Positions 8,682 through 17,587 of a stretch of DNA of 63,517 bases are shown here, piece after piece; the stretch's first letter is position 1, and each line of letters begins with the position of its first letter. The translations under genes and the position numbers were made by a program. The DNA comes from Deltaproteobacteria bacterium (GTDB taxonomy: Bacteria > Desulfobacterota > Desulfobulbia > Desulfobulbales > Desulfurivibrionaceae), in contig JAPLJG010000027.1 in assembly GCA_026388735.1 (NCBI GenBank), positions 1 to 63,517 of the forward strand, given 5' to 3'. The notes under the pieces are model-generated. The model did no database searches. It was not told where the DNA came from and worked only from the letters and a program-made list of their open reading frames with translations.

Positions 8682-8963
8682 TTATTTGAGCAAATCGTCC
8701 ACTTCTTCCTTGCCCTTGGCAAGTTCGTGCTGCTGCTCCTTGTCCTTTTTCAGGAGCAAGGCCTGAAACTCGCCAACGTGGGTTTTTTCCTCCCGGGCAA
8801 CATCGAGAAAAATTATTTTCAGATCCTTGCCCGTTGCAAGGTTCGCCATTTGCTCATACAGATTGATCGCATCCAGTTCGGCAATAATGGCTGCCCTCAG
8901 AAGCTCTTTGTCAACATCGGCCTTTGAAATTTTTTCCAGATTAAAAGGAATAGTCGCCAGCAT
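8682..8963 (-). CDS. ferritin-like protein of the encapsulated-ferritin type
   Basis: This 93-residue protein carries the short ferritin-like signature LRAAIIAELDAINLYEQMA (about 22-40) and the second iron-ligand stretch DVAREEKTHVGEF (about 54-66), with the E...ExxH ligand pattern. This is the half-ferritin type that assembles into rings and is found as encapsulin cargo or fused to encapsulin in some archaea. I see no encapsulin shell gene in the window and no clear cargo-targeting peptide in its short charged C terminus. Its likely role is iron oxidation/storage or peroxide defence beside the redox genes. The selenoprotein gene starts 19 bases downstream. Confidence 0.82.
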   Translation of the reverse strand: MLATIPFNLEKISKADVDKELLRAAIIAELDAINLYEQMANLATGKDLKIIFLDVAREEKTHVGEFQALLLKKDKEQQHELAKGKEEVDDLLK

Positions 8964-9055
8964 CTTTTCCCTCCCGCAACAATGAAATAGGGCAGGTTCC
9001 CGTCAGATCGTTTTCCATTACAGGGCGGGTCATTCAAGCGAACGGCTACAAGCCT

Positions 9056-9100
9056 AAAAAAATACGCCCCGGATTAGGGAAGAATCCCTACAATCCGGGG
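9056..9100 (-). terminator. rho-independent terminator after the zinc-ribbon gene
   Basis: On the minus strand, arms CCCCGGATT and AATCCGGGG (9067-9100) enclose an inner GGGA/TCCC stem. They are followed by a run of seven T residues (9056-9062, reading away from the gene). It starts 8 bases after the stop codon at 9109, so it should separate the zinc-ribbon gene from the ferritin-like/selenoprotein/flavoprotein/kor genes downstream. Confidence 0.85.
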
Positions 9101-9108
9101 CAGTTTTC

Positions 9109-9312
9109 CTACTTGGGGCAACACGATTCCGTGAGAACAAAGGTCTTACGCTCACCAATCTCGCCACACTTCGGACATTTCAATTTATCGGCCGACTTTA
9201 TTTTTTCGTATATTTCTCTGCCACAGCTTCCACAGATAAGATGATCCCCTTGGGCGACAAGATCATTGGGCAGAATTTCGCGGCGGCACTCGGGACATAG
9301 CAATGAAGGCAT
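9109..9312 (-). CDS. small zinc-ribbon protein
   Basis: This 67-residue protein has three CxxC knuckles (CPEC at 6-9, CGSC at 27-30, CPKC at about 46-49) and a C-terminal CC pair, so it should bind zinc or an iron-sulfur centre. An AGGAGG site lies about 7 bases before the ATG at 9312, which makes the start firm. It is followed at once by a strong terminator. Similar tiny ribbon proteins accompany oxidative-stress genes in anaerobes, but no specific function can be assigned. Confidence 0.8.
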   Translation of the reverse strand: MPSLLCPECRREILPNDLVAQGDHLICGSCGREIYEKIKSADKLKCPKCGEIGERKTFVLTESCCPK

Positions 9313-9386
9313 GGTGTTTCCTCCTTTCGAGGTTTTGCCAATGAATCACCGCAGTTAACCAATCTGCTCCCCCAAAAACAGGAGCG

Positions 9387-9689
9387 TCAACCGCCGACCT
9401 CATAATCAAAAAACTCGCGTGCCGCCTCCTCGTACTTGTTGCCCAGATCCGCCATCTTCCCTTTGATTTCTTTCCGCGCCGGACTCCACTCCGTTGGACA
9501 TGCAGTTCGCAACTGATCAAGCCGGTCATCAAGCTCGGTCATGACGATATGCAGGCCATTGACCTTTTCATACATCCGCTGCTTGTCGCCTGTCGGCAAT
9601 TTATCCATCTGGCGCATGACATTATACAGTTTTGCTTTCCACGCCGTGAGTTCCGTATCCACATTCCTGCAATAATCCTTAACATCCAT
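9387..9689 (-). CDS. small helical protein of unknown function
   Basis: This 100-residue, mainly helical protein is not one I can name. It starts MDVKDYCRNVDTELTAWKAK and ends FFDYEVGG. I placed the start at 9689, where GAGGTGGAG precedes the ATG; the frame can be extended to 9740 without a better site. The two cysteines are far apart and there is no signal peptide. The heptad-like spacing of leucines (residues 20-60) suggests coiled-coil pairing. It stands between the decayed small gene at 9853-10102 and the zinc-ribbon gene, all on the same strand. Confidence 0.7.
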   Translation of the reverse strand: MDVKDYCRNVDTELTAWKAKLYNVMRQMDKLPTGDKQRMYEKVNGLHIVMTELDDRLDQLRTACPTEWSPARKEIKGKMADLGNKYEEAAREFFDYEVGG

Positions 9690-9852
9690 GGCTCCACCTC
9701 TCTGTTTGAAGTTATCAGATTGTGACTGGCCTTGTGTCATTGACTATCCAATGTGTTTTCGGGACCCACCTCCTTTTTTGGCCTCTAGAAAATAAGGGAT
9801 GAGCATCCGGTTTGTTTTTTTTGTTTCAGCCTCTTTAAGCAAGGTTGACCTC

Positions 9853-10102
9853 CTACAATTGCTCGATATTCTTCCTGAGCTGACCGATCTGCAGCCCCAG
9901 CGACACGCATTGTTTTCCGTCCATGCACTGTTGCGCCTCGGAGTCCTTCAGAAAGGTCTTGAGCTCATATTTGTTCTTCTTGAGGTCAACGACCCAGGCC
10001 TTGTTGTTCTTGTCGTAATCAACCATGAGGTCGATACCGCAGGCGCCGATCTCCGGAGAAAACCGCCTTGACCTTCTCACACAGTTTTTCTTTGGTGTGC
10101 AT
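9853..10102 (-). pseudogene. small conserved gene with a single-base frameshift (copy 1)
   Basis: From the ATG at 10102, preceded by AGGAGG, the frame reads MHTKEKLCEKVKAVF. A one-base shift near 10054-10061 is then needed to continue into PEIGACGIDLMVDYDKNNKA and on to QLRKNIEQL at the stop. Removing one T in the ttctcc stretch would restore one open frame of about 82 residues. The protein family is unknown to me. A second, more decayed copy in the same orientation lies at 17588-17815, on the other side of the secretion and transpeptidase genes. The lesion may be real decay or a base-call error. Confidence 0.7.
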
Positions 10103-10147
10103 GGCATATCCTCCTGTTGCTCGGTTATTCTGGCTTATATTATTTTT

Positions 10148-10177
10148 AAGGCATCCAGGAATCTGGATGCCTTAAGA
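10148..10177. repeat. perfect 13-bp inverted repeat (hairpin)
   Basis: TTAAGGCATCCAG (10148-10160) and CTGGATGCCTTAA (10165-10177) are perfect inverted arms around a GAAT loop. It lies 45 bases upstream of copy 1 of the small gene and about 190 bases after the transpeptidase stop. There is no clear T run on either side, so it may be a weak terminator, an attenuator or a protein-binding site. Confidence 0.6.
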
Positions 10178-10365
10178 GAATTTACATAAAAAAAGGTGCC
10201 CGGACTAGAAGAATGATCTGCGTAACCGAGCAACTTTCGTTTCCCCCGACAACACTCGCACACAATCAAACACCAAGGTTGATAACCATGCGATGATTCA
10301 CGCTATCACCTGCTTCGCCATCAAAGCGCCGCAATACGAAGACACTGCTGAAAAGCTCTCGGTCA

Positions 10366-11259
10366 TCAATGCCGAACAGTTGCGGAAGCGCCCTGCGCGG
10401 GCACTGGTTGGCTCGCGGTCTGCAGTCGCGCGTGCTCCTCGACGTCATACGACGAGAAGACTTCGCGTGCCGATTTAGTTTCCGGCAGCACATAGACGAT
10501 GCCATTCGTCCCGGTAAAAGCCGGGCGCACTACCTTCTCGAAGAACTCCGCCGGAACATTAATGCAGCCATAGGAAATACGATTGTCGAGCGGTGTCGGA
10601 GTGGCCAAGCGCTGTAGGCGACGCTCCTTTGGGTTAGTCGTAATCACCGGATGTATGGAGACGGCACCGTCGTAATCCACCCAGAGAATTTCCTTGCCGC
10701 GCAAATTGTAGCCCAGCGAGGCGACGAAACGACCCGCCGGCGTCGTCCGCTCCTCGGGCCGGATGCTCGCTAATTCCCGGTCTCCGATGCCGGGGGGGGC
10801 ATCATCACCCCGCGCCAAACCAAGCAGCGCGGGAGCTGCGCTGCGGATCCGCCCGTCTGCGGCGAACACAAAGACTTTGGCGTCCGTCTTGTCGACAATC
10901 ACGAACGGCATCTTGCGATTGTCGCCCGAATCGACGACCCAATCTGCCACATGCCGGGCCTCATGCGACGCGCTCTCCCGTTCGAAGTCCGCCCGCTTGG
11001 GACGATGCGCCACCACGGATTGCATCTCCATAACGGATGGGGCGGCTGCTCCTTCATGCGCAGACAATGGTTGGCTCAGGCTGGACAATTTCGTAGCCTC
11101 GTCCGCTGCAGCTGCTTGGTTAGGGGTAAAACTGACAACCAGCAGGCCAAAGCAAAGTCCTTTGCCTATGATCAATGCGACCGAGCACACACTCCCTGAG
11201 CGCTGGTGGTGCATAGCAGCCAAGCGGCGCAGTCCGATCATTTTTCTATTTGTTGTCAT
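10366..11259 (-). CDS. L,D-transpeptidase (YkuD family), exported
   Basis: L,D-transpeptidases cross-link peptidoglycan or attach proteins to it in the periplasm. The catalytic signature is present as RISYGCINVPAEFF about 55 residues from the C terminus, with the upstream conserved His in VSIHPVITT. The start at 11259 (MTTNRKMIGLRR) gives about 297 residues with a hydrophobic export segment (IIGKGLCFGLLVVSFT) ending at ANQAAAADE-like residues; an upstream ATG at 11289 is possible, and neither has a good ribosome site. SYGC replaces the more common SHGC, as in the ErfK/YbiS-unrelated branch. It is the last gene of the secretion island, 128 bases after tpsA. Confidence 0.85.
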   Translation of the reverse strand: MTTNRKMIGLRRLAAMHHQRSGSVCSVALIIGKGLCFGLLVVSFTPNQAAAADEATKLSSLSQPLSAHEGAAAPSVMEMQSVVAHRPKRADFERESASHEARHVADWVVDSGDNRKMPFVIVDKTDAKVFVFAADGRIRSAAPALLGLARGDDAPPGIGDRELASIRPEERTTPAGRFVASLGYNLRGKEILWVDYDGAVSIHPVITTNPKERRLQRLATPTPLDNRISYGCINVPAEFFEKVVRPAFTGTNGIVYVLPETKSAREVFSSYDVEEHARLQTASQPVPAQGASATVRH

Positions 11260-11387
11260 AATCTGATTGTCTGGACCGAAAAAAATCAAGCGTGCCGATC
11301 CGCATCAGTAGGCTTCGCTCATCTAACAAAACCCCAAATAACCCCGGCACACATCTTTTTTATAACAGCGGACCAGACGGTTCTTAC

Positions 11388-14300
11388 TTAATTGCGATCT
11401 GGCTTGCGCGGACGATGGGGCACCACGTAGACCTTCTGTGGCGTCTCAGACGGAACTATAACCGCCGGCACCTCGGATCGCCCTGGGTCCATTACTGGTA
11501 GGAGGGCTAAAATGGTGGACGGCATTGCAACGCCAAAATCTATCACTTCGAGATTCAAACCAGCCAGTTGGGCGGAGAAAATATCACCCGGACGCGTTAC
11601 CATCGTGTCGGCCATCGCCGTCGAAGTCTGCTCTTCAATAGGTACTGTTTGCATCAGCGGCATCACTGTCAGTGCGCCATCGATATAGCTGATCGTGTAG
11701 TTGTTGGCGTTGAATGTGCCCCCGGTAGCATTGCTTGGTGTAACTGCATACAGACTATCCGCCGCGCCGAACGCCGCGCTCTTAGAGCTCATCATGGTGA
11801 CGCTGCCGACGGTTTCACCGTTCATCAGGCCCACCGTAGTGAACGCGGACAAGATAGAATCCTGGCCGTAGATTTTCGTGGCATTGGACGCCGTCACTTT
11901 AAGGCTAACAGGTATCACTGTCAGCACGCCGTTGATATAGTGAAGAGTATAGTTGGATGGAGTGAAAGTACCGCCGGTCGCGTTGCTTGGCGTAATCGCA
12001 TACGGGCTGCCTGCCACTGCGGCGGTCGGCGCTGCTCCCGCACTCGCCAGGCTCACGCTGCCAACCGTTTCGCTGTTTTTCAGCCCGGTGATGCTGAATT
12101 CGCTATCGGTGAAATTCACCGTGCTGCCGTAGGTCTTGCTGATGTTGTTCGCCACAATGCCAAGCGGCGCTGGGATCACGTTCAAAACACCATTGGCATA
12201 GCTGATGGTGTAGTTAGACGAACTCTGTCCAGATGGAATGATGGTGTAATTACCTGCGTTGACCGCGCCCTGCGAGCTGCCACCATAGACCAGCGTTCCG
12301 GTCAAGGAAGCGGCGGTGTCTGAACCCTGGAAGCCGGTGTAAGTCACGCCGTTGCCCCCGCTGTAGGCCAGACCGTCATAGGTCTTGACCGCCGGGTTGG
12401 CCGCAATGGCCAGTCCGCCTGCGATCACACCCAGCGAGCCGTTAACATAGCTGATGGTATAGTTGTTGGGGTTGAAGGTACCGCCGGTAGCGGCACTGGC
12501 CGTGATAGCGTAGGGGCTGCCTGCCACACCGGCGGTCGAGACCGCACCCGGACTCGCCAAGCTCACGCTCCCGACCGTCTCGCTGTGTTTCAGCCCGGTG
12601 CTGGTGAACTCGCTGCCGGTAAAACTCACTGTATCGCCAAAGATTTTGCTGCTGCTGTTTGCCGCGATGCCAAGCGCAGCCCGGGCAACAGCCAGGGTGC
12701 CGTCAACATAGCTGATGTTGTAGTTTGTCGAGCTCTGGCCGGACGGGGTAATGTTGTAACTGCCCGCGTTGACCGCCCCCTGCGAATTGCCGCCGTAGGC
12801 CAGCGCTCCGCTCAGGGAAGCGGCAGTATCCGAGCCCTGGAAGCCGCTGTAGGTTACCCCATTACCCCCGCTGAAGGCCAGACCGTCGTAGACCTTGGCC
12901 GCTGCGTTTGCCGCAACGCCCAGCGCTGCGGGAGTGATACCCAGGGTGCCGTTGGCGTAATTGATGATATAGCCCTGCTGGTTGGAGTTCAGACCGCTTG
13001 GCGTAATGGCGTAACTGCCAACCGAGGTGCCACCGCCGCTAGTACTCACCGAGCCGAACAGGTAGGCGAGGTTGTAAGTGCTTGGGGAATAGGTCACCCC
13101 GCTCCCACCGGTTTGTGCGGCGCCGTTATAAGTCGTGGTGGCGCTGTTCGCCGTCACTGTCAGCGGCGTCATGAACGGCCGCAGGAGCGGGTAGGTTATT
13201 CCGTTATACATCACCCAGGTGTTGGTGAAATCCCAATTCGGATTGACGCTGCCGTTGGGCCCAGTGGCGGATGTAAAATTGGCCTGCTGCTTCATGTCGC
13301 TGGTGACCATGCTCAGGCCACCGCCCGCTGACCCCGCCTGGCCCGTGGTCGTTAAGTCCCAGAAACTATTGGTGGCTGTTCCGGCGACCCCTACCAGACC
13401 GCCTTTGGTGCCGCCACCGCCAACGATGCCCGCCGCATAGCTGGTAGTGACTGGGCCCCCGCTGGTCCCAATCAGGCCGCCGGTCCCGCCACCGGTACCA
13501 CTGACGTTGCCTGTGGCGTAAGTGTCGCTGACAACGCTAGCTCCGGTGACACCCAACAAGCCACCGGTGTCGGCGCCTCCGCCAGTTACGTTCCCCGAGG
13601 CGTAGCTCTTGCTGATGGTCCCTGTTGTGTTGCTCCCCACCAGTCCACCGGTGCTGGCTCCGGCACCGATCACGTTGCCTCGAGCGTAGCTGTTGGTGAT
13701 CGCGCCTGTTGTGTTGACTCCAACCAACCCACCGGTGCCGGCATTACTCCCGTTCACGGTGCCCGTGGTAAAGCTGTTGGTGATCGTGCCTGTTCCGTTA
13801 ACTCCCACCAACCCGCCGGTGCCGGAAGCGCCGCTCACGGTGCCCGTGTTGTAGCTGTTGGTGACCGTGCTGCCATCGCCGTTGTTTCCGATCAGCCCGC
13901 CGGTGCCGGCAGCGCCGGTCACGGTGCCGCCGACCAGCCCAACGTTGTTGAACGTCGAGGTGGTACCGGTAGACCCAAACAGGCCGGCGTTATCTGCTCC
14001 TGAATTGACTTTGAGACCGGTAATGGTGTGACCCAAGCCGTCAAACGTGCCGTTGAATTCGGTGCCTGTAACCCCGATCGGCACAAAGCCAATTCCAGCC
14101 CATGTGGTGCTGGTCGCGCTTGCATCGATATTGCTGCCAAGCGCGTAATTTCCGGCCAGTTTGAGGGCGCTGCCTCTCATGCCCTGCAAATCGGTGCCGG
14201 TGGTGCTGCCTTCCGCACCCAGGCTAGTGATGACGGTGTAGGGAAGAGTGTTGATGGTGAGGAAGCCCGCGCCGGAACGGGGTGTCACCCCGTTCGCCTG

Positions 14301-15710
14301 GAAGAAGTCCACCCGCCCGATAAAGCCGTCCGCATTCATGCCCACCTTGACGGCACCGGCGGTGGAGGTCATAACCAATAACGACGCGTCGGAGGCGGTC
14401 ATCACGGCATTGATGTTGATGTCGCGTGCGGCAGTCAGCGTAAGCGTATTGGCGCTCCAATGCACTGCATCGTTGACATTGATGTCGCCGGGACCCGCAG
14501 TAGAACCCTGGGTGGATAAAATAGTGACGGAACTGCTGCCTAGCGCCGTTGATAGTGTACTTCCCGAGACATCTCCTGAAGGAGATGCAGGAGGCCCACC
14601 GGCGATGGTGCCCGCGGCGCCAGCGCCAATAGTGAAGTCCACTGGGTCGATCAGCCAGTTGCCGCTGCTGCCTTGTGCAGACTGAGTGGTTACGATGGTG
14701 TTGTCGGCGACTTTGACGTGCGCCGCCGAGGTTTCAATGAAGCCGCCATCGCCGCCATGCGGCGCCGAGGCATCCAGGGTGCCGCCGACGTTCACAGTGC
14801 CGCTTTGCATGTCGCCCATCAGCTTGATGGTGCCGTTATGGTTCTCGATGGTCTGCGCCTGGATCACGCCGGTGTTGTTCACCGCGCTCTGCAGGAGATT
14901 TCCCGCCGCCTGCGCGGTCAACACGACTTGTCCGCCGTCGGCCAAGATCAGGCCGCCGTTCTGTGCCAGCGCGTTCACCGCGCCCTGGTTCACCATGACA
15001 TTGAGCAGACCGTCGCCGGCCACGTCGAGGGTGACTACGTTACCTGCGGCAAGCGCCACCGTACCGAGTCTAGCCGAGATCACACCTTCATTGTTGACGT
15101 TGGCGCCCAGCAGGGCCACATAGCCGCCGTCGGCATTGATCGAGCCCTGGTTGAGGACCGTGCCGGTGCCTGCGCCGACAAAATTGTATCTGCCCGCCAT
15201 AAAGTCGCCATCGGTGATGTCAAGGGTGGAAGCTACCAGCCCACCCACGTTCACTTGCGCCCCTTGGCCGAACAGGATGCCGTTGGGATTCAGCAGGAAC
15301 ACTTTGCCGTTGGCCGACATACTGCCCAAGATGCTTGAAGGATCTGGACCCAACACCCGGTTGAGTGTTGTCGAGTTGCTGTTGGGTTGCACAAACCGGA
15401 CCGCTTCTGCTTGTCCGATATTGAAGCCCTGCCAGTTGATCGCCGCGTTCGGCGTCGACTGGGTGATGGTTGTAATGCCCGCACCACTGCTGATACCGAC
15501 GCTACCTGCCGTTACGACCCCACCCGCTGGCAGGGCATAGGCATTCGAACCAAACGCCAGCATCAGCGAAACCGCCAACCCTTTCAGGACGAAGCCCCCC
15601 CCTCCCACCATCGTTTCGCCAGAGGATTTCTTCCCGCTTTTGACTATTTCGGAAACGGGGACAAAAATGCCAGTCTTTTCACTCCAGATCAATCGGTATA
15701 TGCGGTTCAT
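11388..15710 (-). CDS. two-partner secretion exoprotein (TpsA, haemagglutination-activity domain)
   Basis: This 1440-residue surface or secreted protein opens with an extended signal peptide (ESPR): MNRIYRLIWSEKTG, then a basic stretch and the hydrophobic core VLKGLAVSLMLAFG. The TPS/haemagglutination-activity domain follows (about 60-330, with the LNPNGILFGQGAQVNVGGLVA stretch and repeated NG-V-A turns). Next are seven or so GLUG-type repeats (about 575-785) and six MBG-type repeats (about 845-1350). The C terminus is a proline/basic tail. It lies 62 bases downstream of its transporter gene tpsB, the standard TPS order. The ESPR is typical of gamma- and betaproteobacterial TpsA and unusual in this background, pointing to transfer. 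The ligand is unknown; adhesion is likely. Confidence 0.93.
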   Translation of the reverse strand: MNRIYRLIWSEKTGIFVPVSEIVKSGKKSSGETMVGGGGFVLKGLAVSLMLAFGSNAYALPAGGVVTAGSVGISSGAGITTITQSTPNAAINWQGFNIGQAEAVRFVQPNSNSTTLNRVLGPDPSSILGSMSANGKVFLLNPNGILFGQGAQVNVGGLVASTLDITDGDFMAGRYNFVGAGTGTVLNQGSINADGGYVALLGANVNNEGVISARLGTVALAAGNVVTLDVAGDGLLNVMVNQGAVNALAQNGGLILADGGQVVLTAQAAGNLLQSAVNNTGVIQAQTIENHNGTIKLMGDMQSGTVNVGGTLDASAPHGGDGGFIETSAAHVKVADNTIVTTQSAQGSSGNWLIDPVDFTIGAGAAGTIAGGPPASPSGDVSGSTLSTALGSSSVTILSTQGSTAGPGDINVNDAVHWSANTLTLTAARDININAVMTASDASLLVMTSTAGAVKVGMNADGFIGRVDFFQANGVTPRSGAGFLTINTLPYTVITSLGAEGSTTGTDLQGMRGSALKLAGNYALGSNIDASATSTTWAGIGFVPIGVTGTEFNGTFDGLGHTITGLKVNSGADNAGLFGSTGTTSTFNNVGLVGGTVTGAAGTGGLIGNNGDGSTVTNSYNTGTVSGASGTGGLVGVNGTGTITNSFTTGTVNGSNAGTGGLVGVNTTGAITNSYARGNVIGAGASTGGLVGSNTTGTISKSYASGNVTGGGADTGGLLGVTGASVVSDTYATGNVSGTGGGTGGLIGTSGGPVTTSYAAGIVGGGGTKGGLVGVAGTATNSFWDLTTTGQAGSAGGGLSMVTSDMKQQANFTSATGPNGSVNPNWDFTNTWVMYNGITYPLLRPFMTPLTVTANSATTTYNGAAQTGGSGVTYSPSTYNLAYLFGSVSTSGGGTSVGSYAITPSGLNSNQQGYIINYANGTLGITPAALGVAANAAAKVYDGLAFSGGNGVTYSGFQGSDTAASLSGALAYGGNSQGAVNAGSYNITPSGQSSTNYNISYVDGTLAVARAALGIAANSSSKIFGDTVSFTGSEFTSTGLKHSETVGSVSLASPGAVSTAGVAGSPYAITASAATGGTFNPNNYTISYVNGSLGVIAGGLAIAANPAVKTYDGLAYSGGNGVTYTGFQGSDTAASLTGTLVYGGSSQGAVNAGNYTIIPSGQSSSNYTISYANGVLNVIPAPLGIVANNISKTYGSTVNFTDSEFSITGLKNSETVGSVSLASAGAAPTAAVAGSPYAITPSNATGGTFTPSNYTLHYINGVLTVIPVSLKVTASNATKIYGQDSILSAFTTVGLMNGETVGSVTMMSSKSAAFGAADSLYAVTPSNATGGTFNANNYTISYIDGALTVMPLMQTVPIEEQTSTAMADTMVTRPGDIFSAQLAGLNLEVIDFGVAMPSTILALLPVMDPGRSEVPAVIVPSETPQKVYVVPHRPRKPDRN
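11661..13167 (-). repeat. six MBG-type repeats in tpsA, two alternating kinds
   Basis: Six units of 75-85 residues each begin with a pattern like L-x-[IV]-x-A-N-x-x-x-K and end with N-Y-x-[IL]-x-Y-x-[ND]-G-x-L. Units 2 and 4 (NGVTY-GFQGSDTAAS) match each other closely, as do units 3 and 5 (GLK-SETVGSVSLAS), so a two-unit block of about 0.5 kb was duplicated in tandem. This is a likely site for copy-number change. Confidence 0.85.
13357..13995 (-). repeat. GLUG-type repeats in tpsA
   Basis: About seven units follow the pattern TGGLVG-N-x-G-x-I-x-N-S-Y-x-x-G-x-V-x-G. These glycine-rich repeats are known from secreted adhesins and would extend the beta-helix. They sit between the secretion domain and the MBG repeats. 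Confidence 0.85.
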
Positions 15711-15772
15711 TTTGTCACCCCATTATTCATTAAGATACTTGTGAGATAATTGTTCGTTTCCGCTCACCACAA

Positions 15773-17446
15773 TCAAAAATATTTCACGAGCTGTATCCAG
15801 AATTGGCCAGATGCGTCCGGGGCTGCCGTCGCATCTTCATTGCCCAGTTTGAAAGCGTAAGACATATTCACAAGGAAATTATTGTAGTCCGCCCAGGTAA
15901 ACCCAATCCCCGCTCCGCTCAGAGTTCTGTGGTTATCATCGTTCGTCCAGGGATCTTTGTTGATGGTCCCCCTGCCGGTATCAGCAAAGCCAATCAAATG
16001 GATCTGCCCCAGCTGGCGCTCCGAAAACTTCGACAGTAGCAATCTTGCCTCAAGAGTCGCCACATAGCCCTCGTCTGAATAACCTTCGCCTACTGGATAA
16101 GCCCGCACAGCGTCCGGGCCGCCCAACGCCATCTTCTCCGCAACGTCCAGGTTCTGCGAGGCGAACTGGCCGTTAATCACTGCATAAAGCGAGATCCTTT
16201 CGCTGACACTCTGCAACCGCGCAACATTATACTGCAGCTTCTGGAAGCTCCCGTTCGTTTGCGCCGTCCGCTCATCCATGACCAACACCTCAGGGGTGTT
16301 GATGTCAACGTCGCCGACGCTTCCGGTAAGCGAATAACTGGTCAGCCCGCCACCGCCGAAATTGTCACGATGGTTGCCGGCAACTCCCCCCATCCCAACC
16401 CGGACCTTTTTGTCGGTGACCGTCGAGGTTGCATCCACTTTGTCCCGGAAAGTCTTGTCATCATATTGGCCCAAGACATAAAGATTGGTGTTGCGCGAAC
16501 GGATCAGCGGATATTTAGTGAAGATGCTGGCGATCAGAGCTGTGCCGTGGGCATCTAAACTCTCAAACTCCTCGCCCAGCTCGTATTTCATGGCGGCATA
16601 AGCGGCCCCCACCGTCGCCTTACCTAACTGTATCTGGTAGGATGCACGGCCATAATTCATCCCAGAACCCGAAGTCAGCGCTCGTAGGCTCAATGCATCC
16701 CCGTGGCCCGTCGGATTATTGAGGCTCACCGTCGCCCCTACACGGTACCGGCCGGTGTAGTAGTTGCCTGCGTTGTCGGCCTCGACGCTCCCCGTCACGC
16801 GCTGCCCCGGAATCACGTCGACGAGCAGGTCGGAAGTGCCCACCGAAGCACCGGGTGTCAGGGTGGATTTCACGTTCACGCCGGGAATGTCCGAGAGCAG
16901 CAGGAGACGGCTCTCAAGCGGAGCGATGGCGACCGTGTCCCCGCTGTTCAGGCCTTCAAGCAATCCGTTCGCCAGCCCATCCGAAAGATTTGTCTGGTTA
17001 CGTAGAGTAACGCTGCCGTAGTGGCCCTCAAGCACGACGATCGTCACGGCCCCTTCCTTGATCTCCTGCATGGGCAGATAGGTTTGCGCCACAAAATACC
17101 CATTTCGGTGGTAATGACCCGCAATCTTTGAGGCCATGACGCGCAGCTCGGATAGCGTCAATTCGCCATCTGGGACGAACCCCGTAATCGCGACCAGTTC
17201 GGCTTCTGAATACAGGGTCTGGCCAGTCACATGTAGCGACTTGACCAAAAATTTTACATTATCAGAATCCGAGACGATTGGCGCATTGCCTTGCTCGATC
17301 TGGATTTCTGGAGATGTCCTTTGCGGAATGGGCGCGGGTGGAATCTGCTGAATCTGACCACCCGCGCCCGGCAGAAGCAGATCAGCGGCAAAGGCACTTT
17401 GGCTCAAGGCCAATAAGGCAACGGTAACTAACTTTATTTTCGACAT
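15773..17446 (-). CDS. two-partner secretion outer-membrane transporter (TpsB, ShlB/FhaC family)
   Basis: TpsB proteins are Omp85-superfamily barrels that export their TpsA partner. From the ATG at 17446 (GAGAGGAC upstream) the protein has 557 residues with a signal peptide (MSKIKLVTVALLALSQSAFA), a proline-rich linker, POTRA domains (about 60-200, FLVKSLHVTGQTLYSEAELV and GYFVAQTYLPMQEI) and a 16-strand barrel ending in an aromatic residue (LVKYF). The frame is open to 17668, but that extension is the remnant of the decayed small gene, not TpsB. It precedes tpsA by 62 bases. Confidence 0.93.
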   Translation of the reverse strand: MSKIKLVTVALLALSQSAFAADLLLPGAGGQIQQIPPAPIPQRTSPEIQIEQGNAPIVSDSDNVKFLVKSLHVTGQTLYSEAELVAITGFVPDGELTLSELRVMASKIAGHYHRNGYFVAQTYLPMQEIKEGAVTIVVLEGHYGSVTLRNQTNLSDGLANGLLEGLNSGDTVAIAPLESRLLLLSDIPGVNVKSTLTPGASVGTSDLLVDVIPGQRVTGSVEADNAGNYYTGRYRVGATVSLNNPTGHGDALSLRALTSGSGMNYGRASYQIQLGKATVGAAYAAMKYELGEEFESLDAHGTALIASIFTKYPLIRSRNTNLYVLGQYDDKTFRDKVDATSTVTDKKVRVGMGGVAGNHRDNFGGGGLTSYSLTGSVGDVDINTPEVLVMDERTAQTNGSFQKLQYNVARLQSVSERISLYAVINGQFASQNLDVAEKMALGGPDAVRAYPVGEGYSDEGYVATLEARLLLSKFSERQLGQIHLIGFADTGRGTINKDPWTNDDNHRTLSGAGIGFTWADYNNFLVNMSYAFKLGNEDATAAPDASGQFWIQLVKYF

Positions 17447-17587
17447 AACGTGTCCTCTCGTTGAATAATATGACAAACTTCGCCGCATCATTGGATTTCT
17501 GCCGCCATAGTTGTTTATCATCATCTTGCGGTTAGTGGTTAACGGAAAACACCCTTTTTCACCAGACTGCATCAAGAGGCGTGGCGC

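Noticed and set aside
14673-15338. Plus-strand frames opposite tpsA
   Set aside because: Repeat-rich antisense of tpsA; no independent coding signal.
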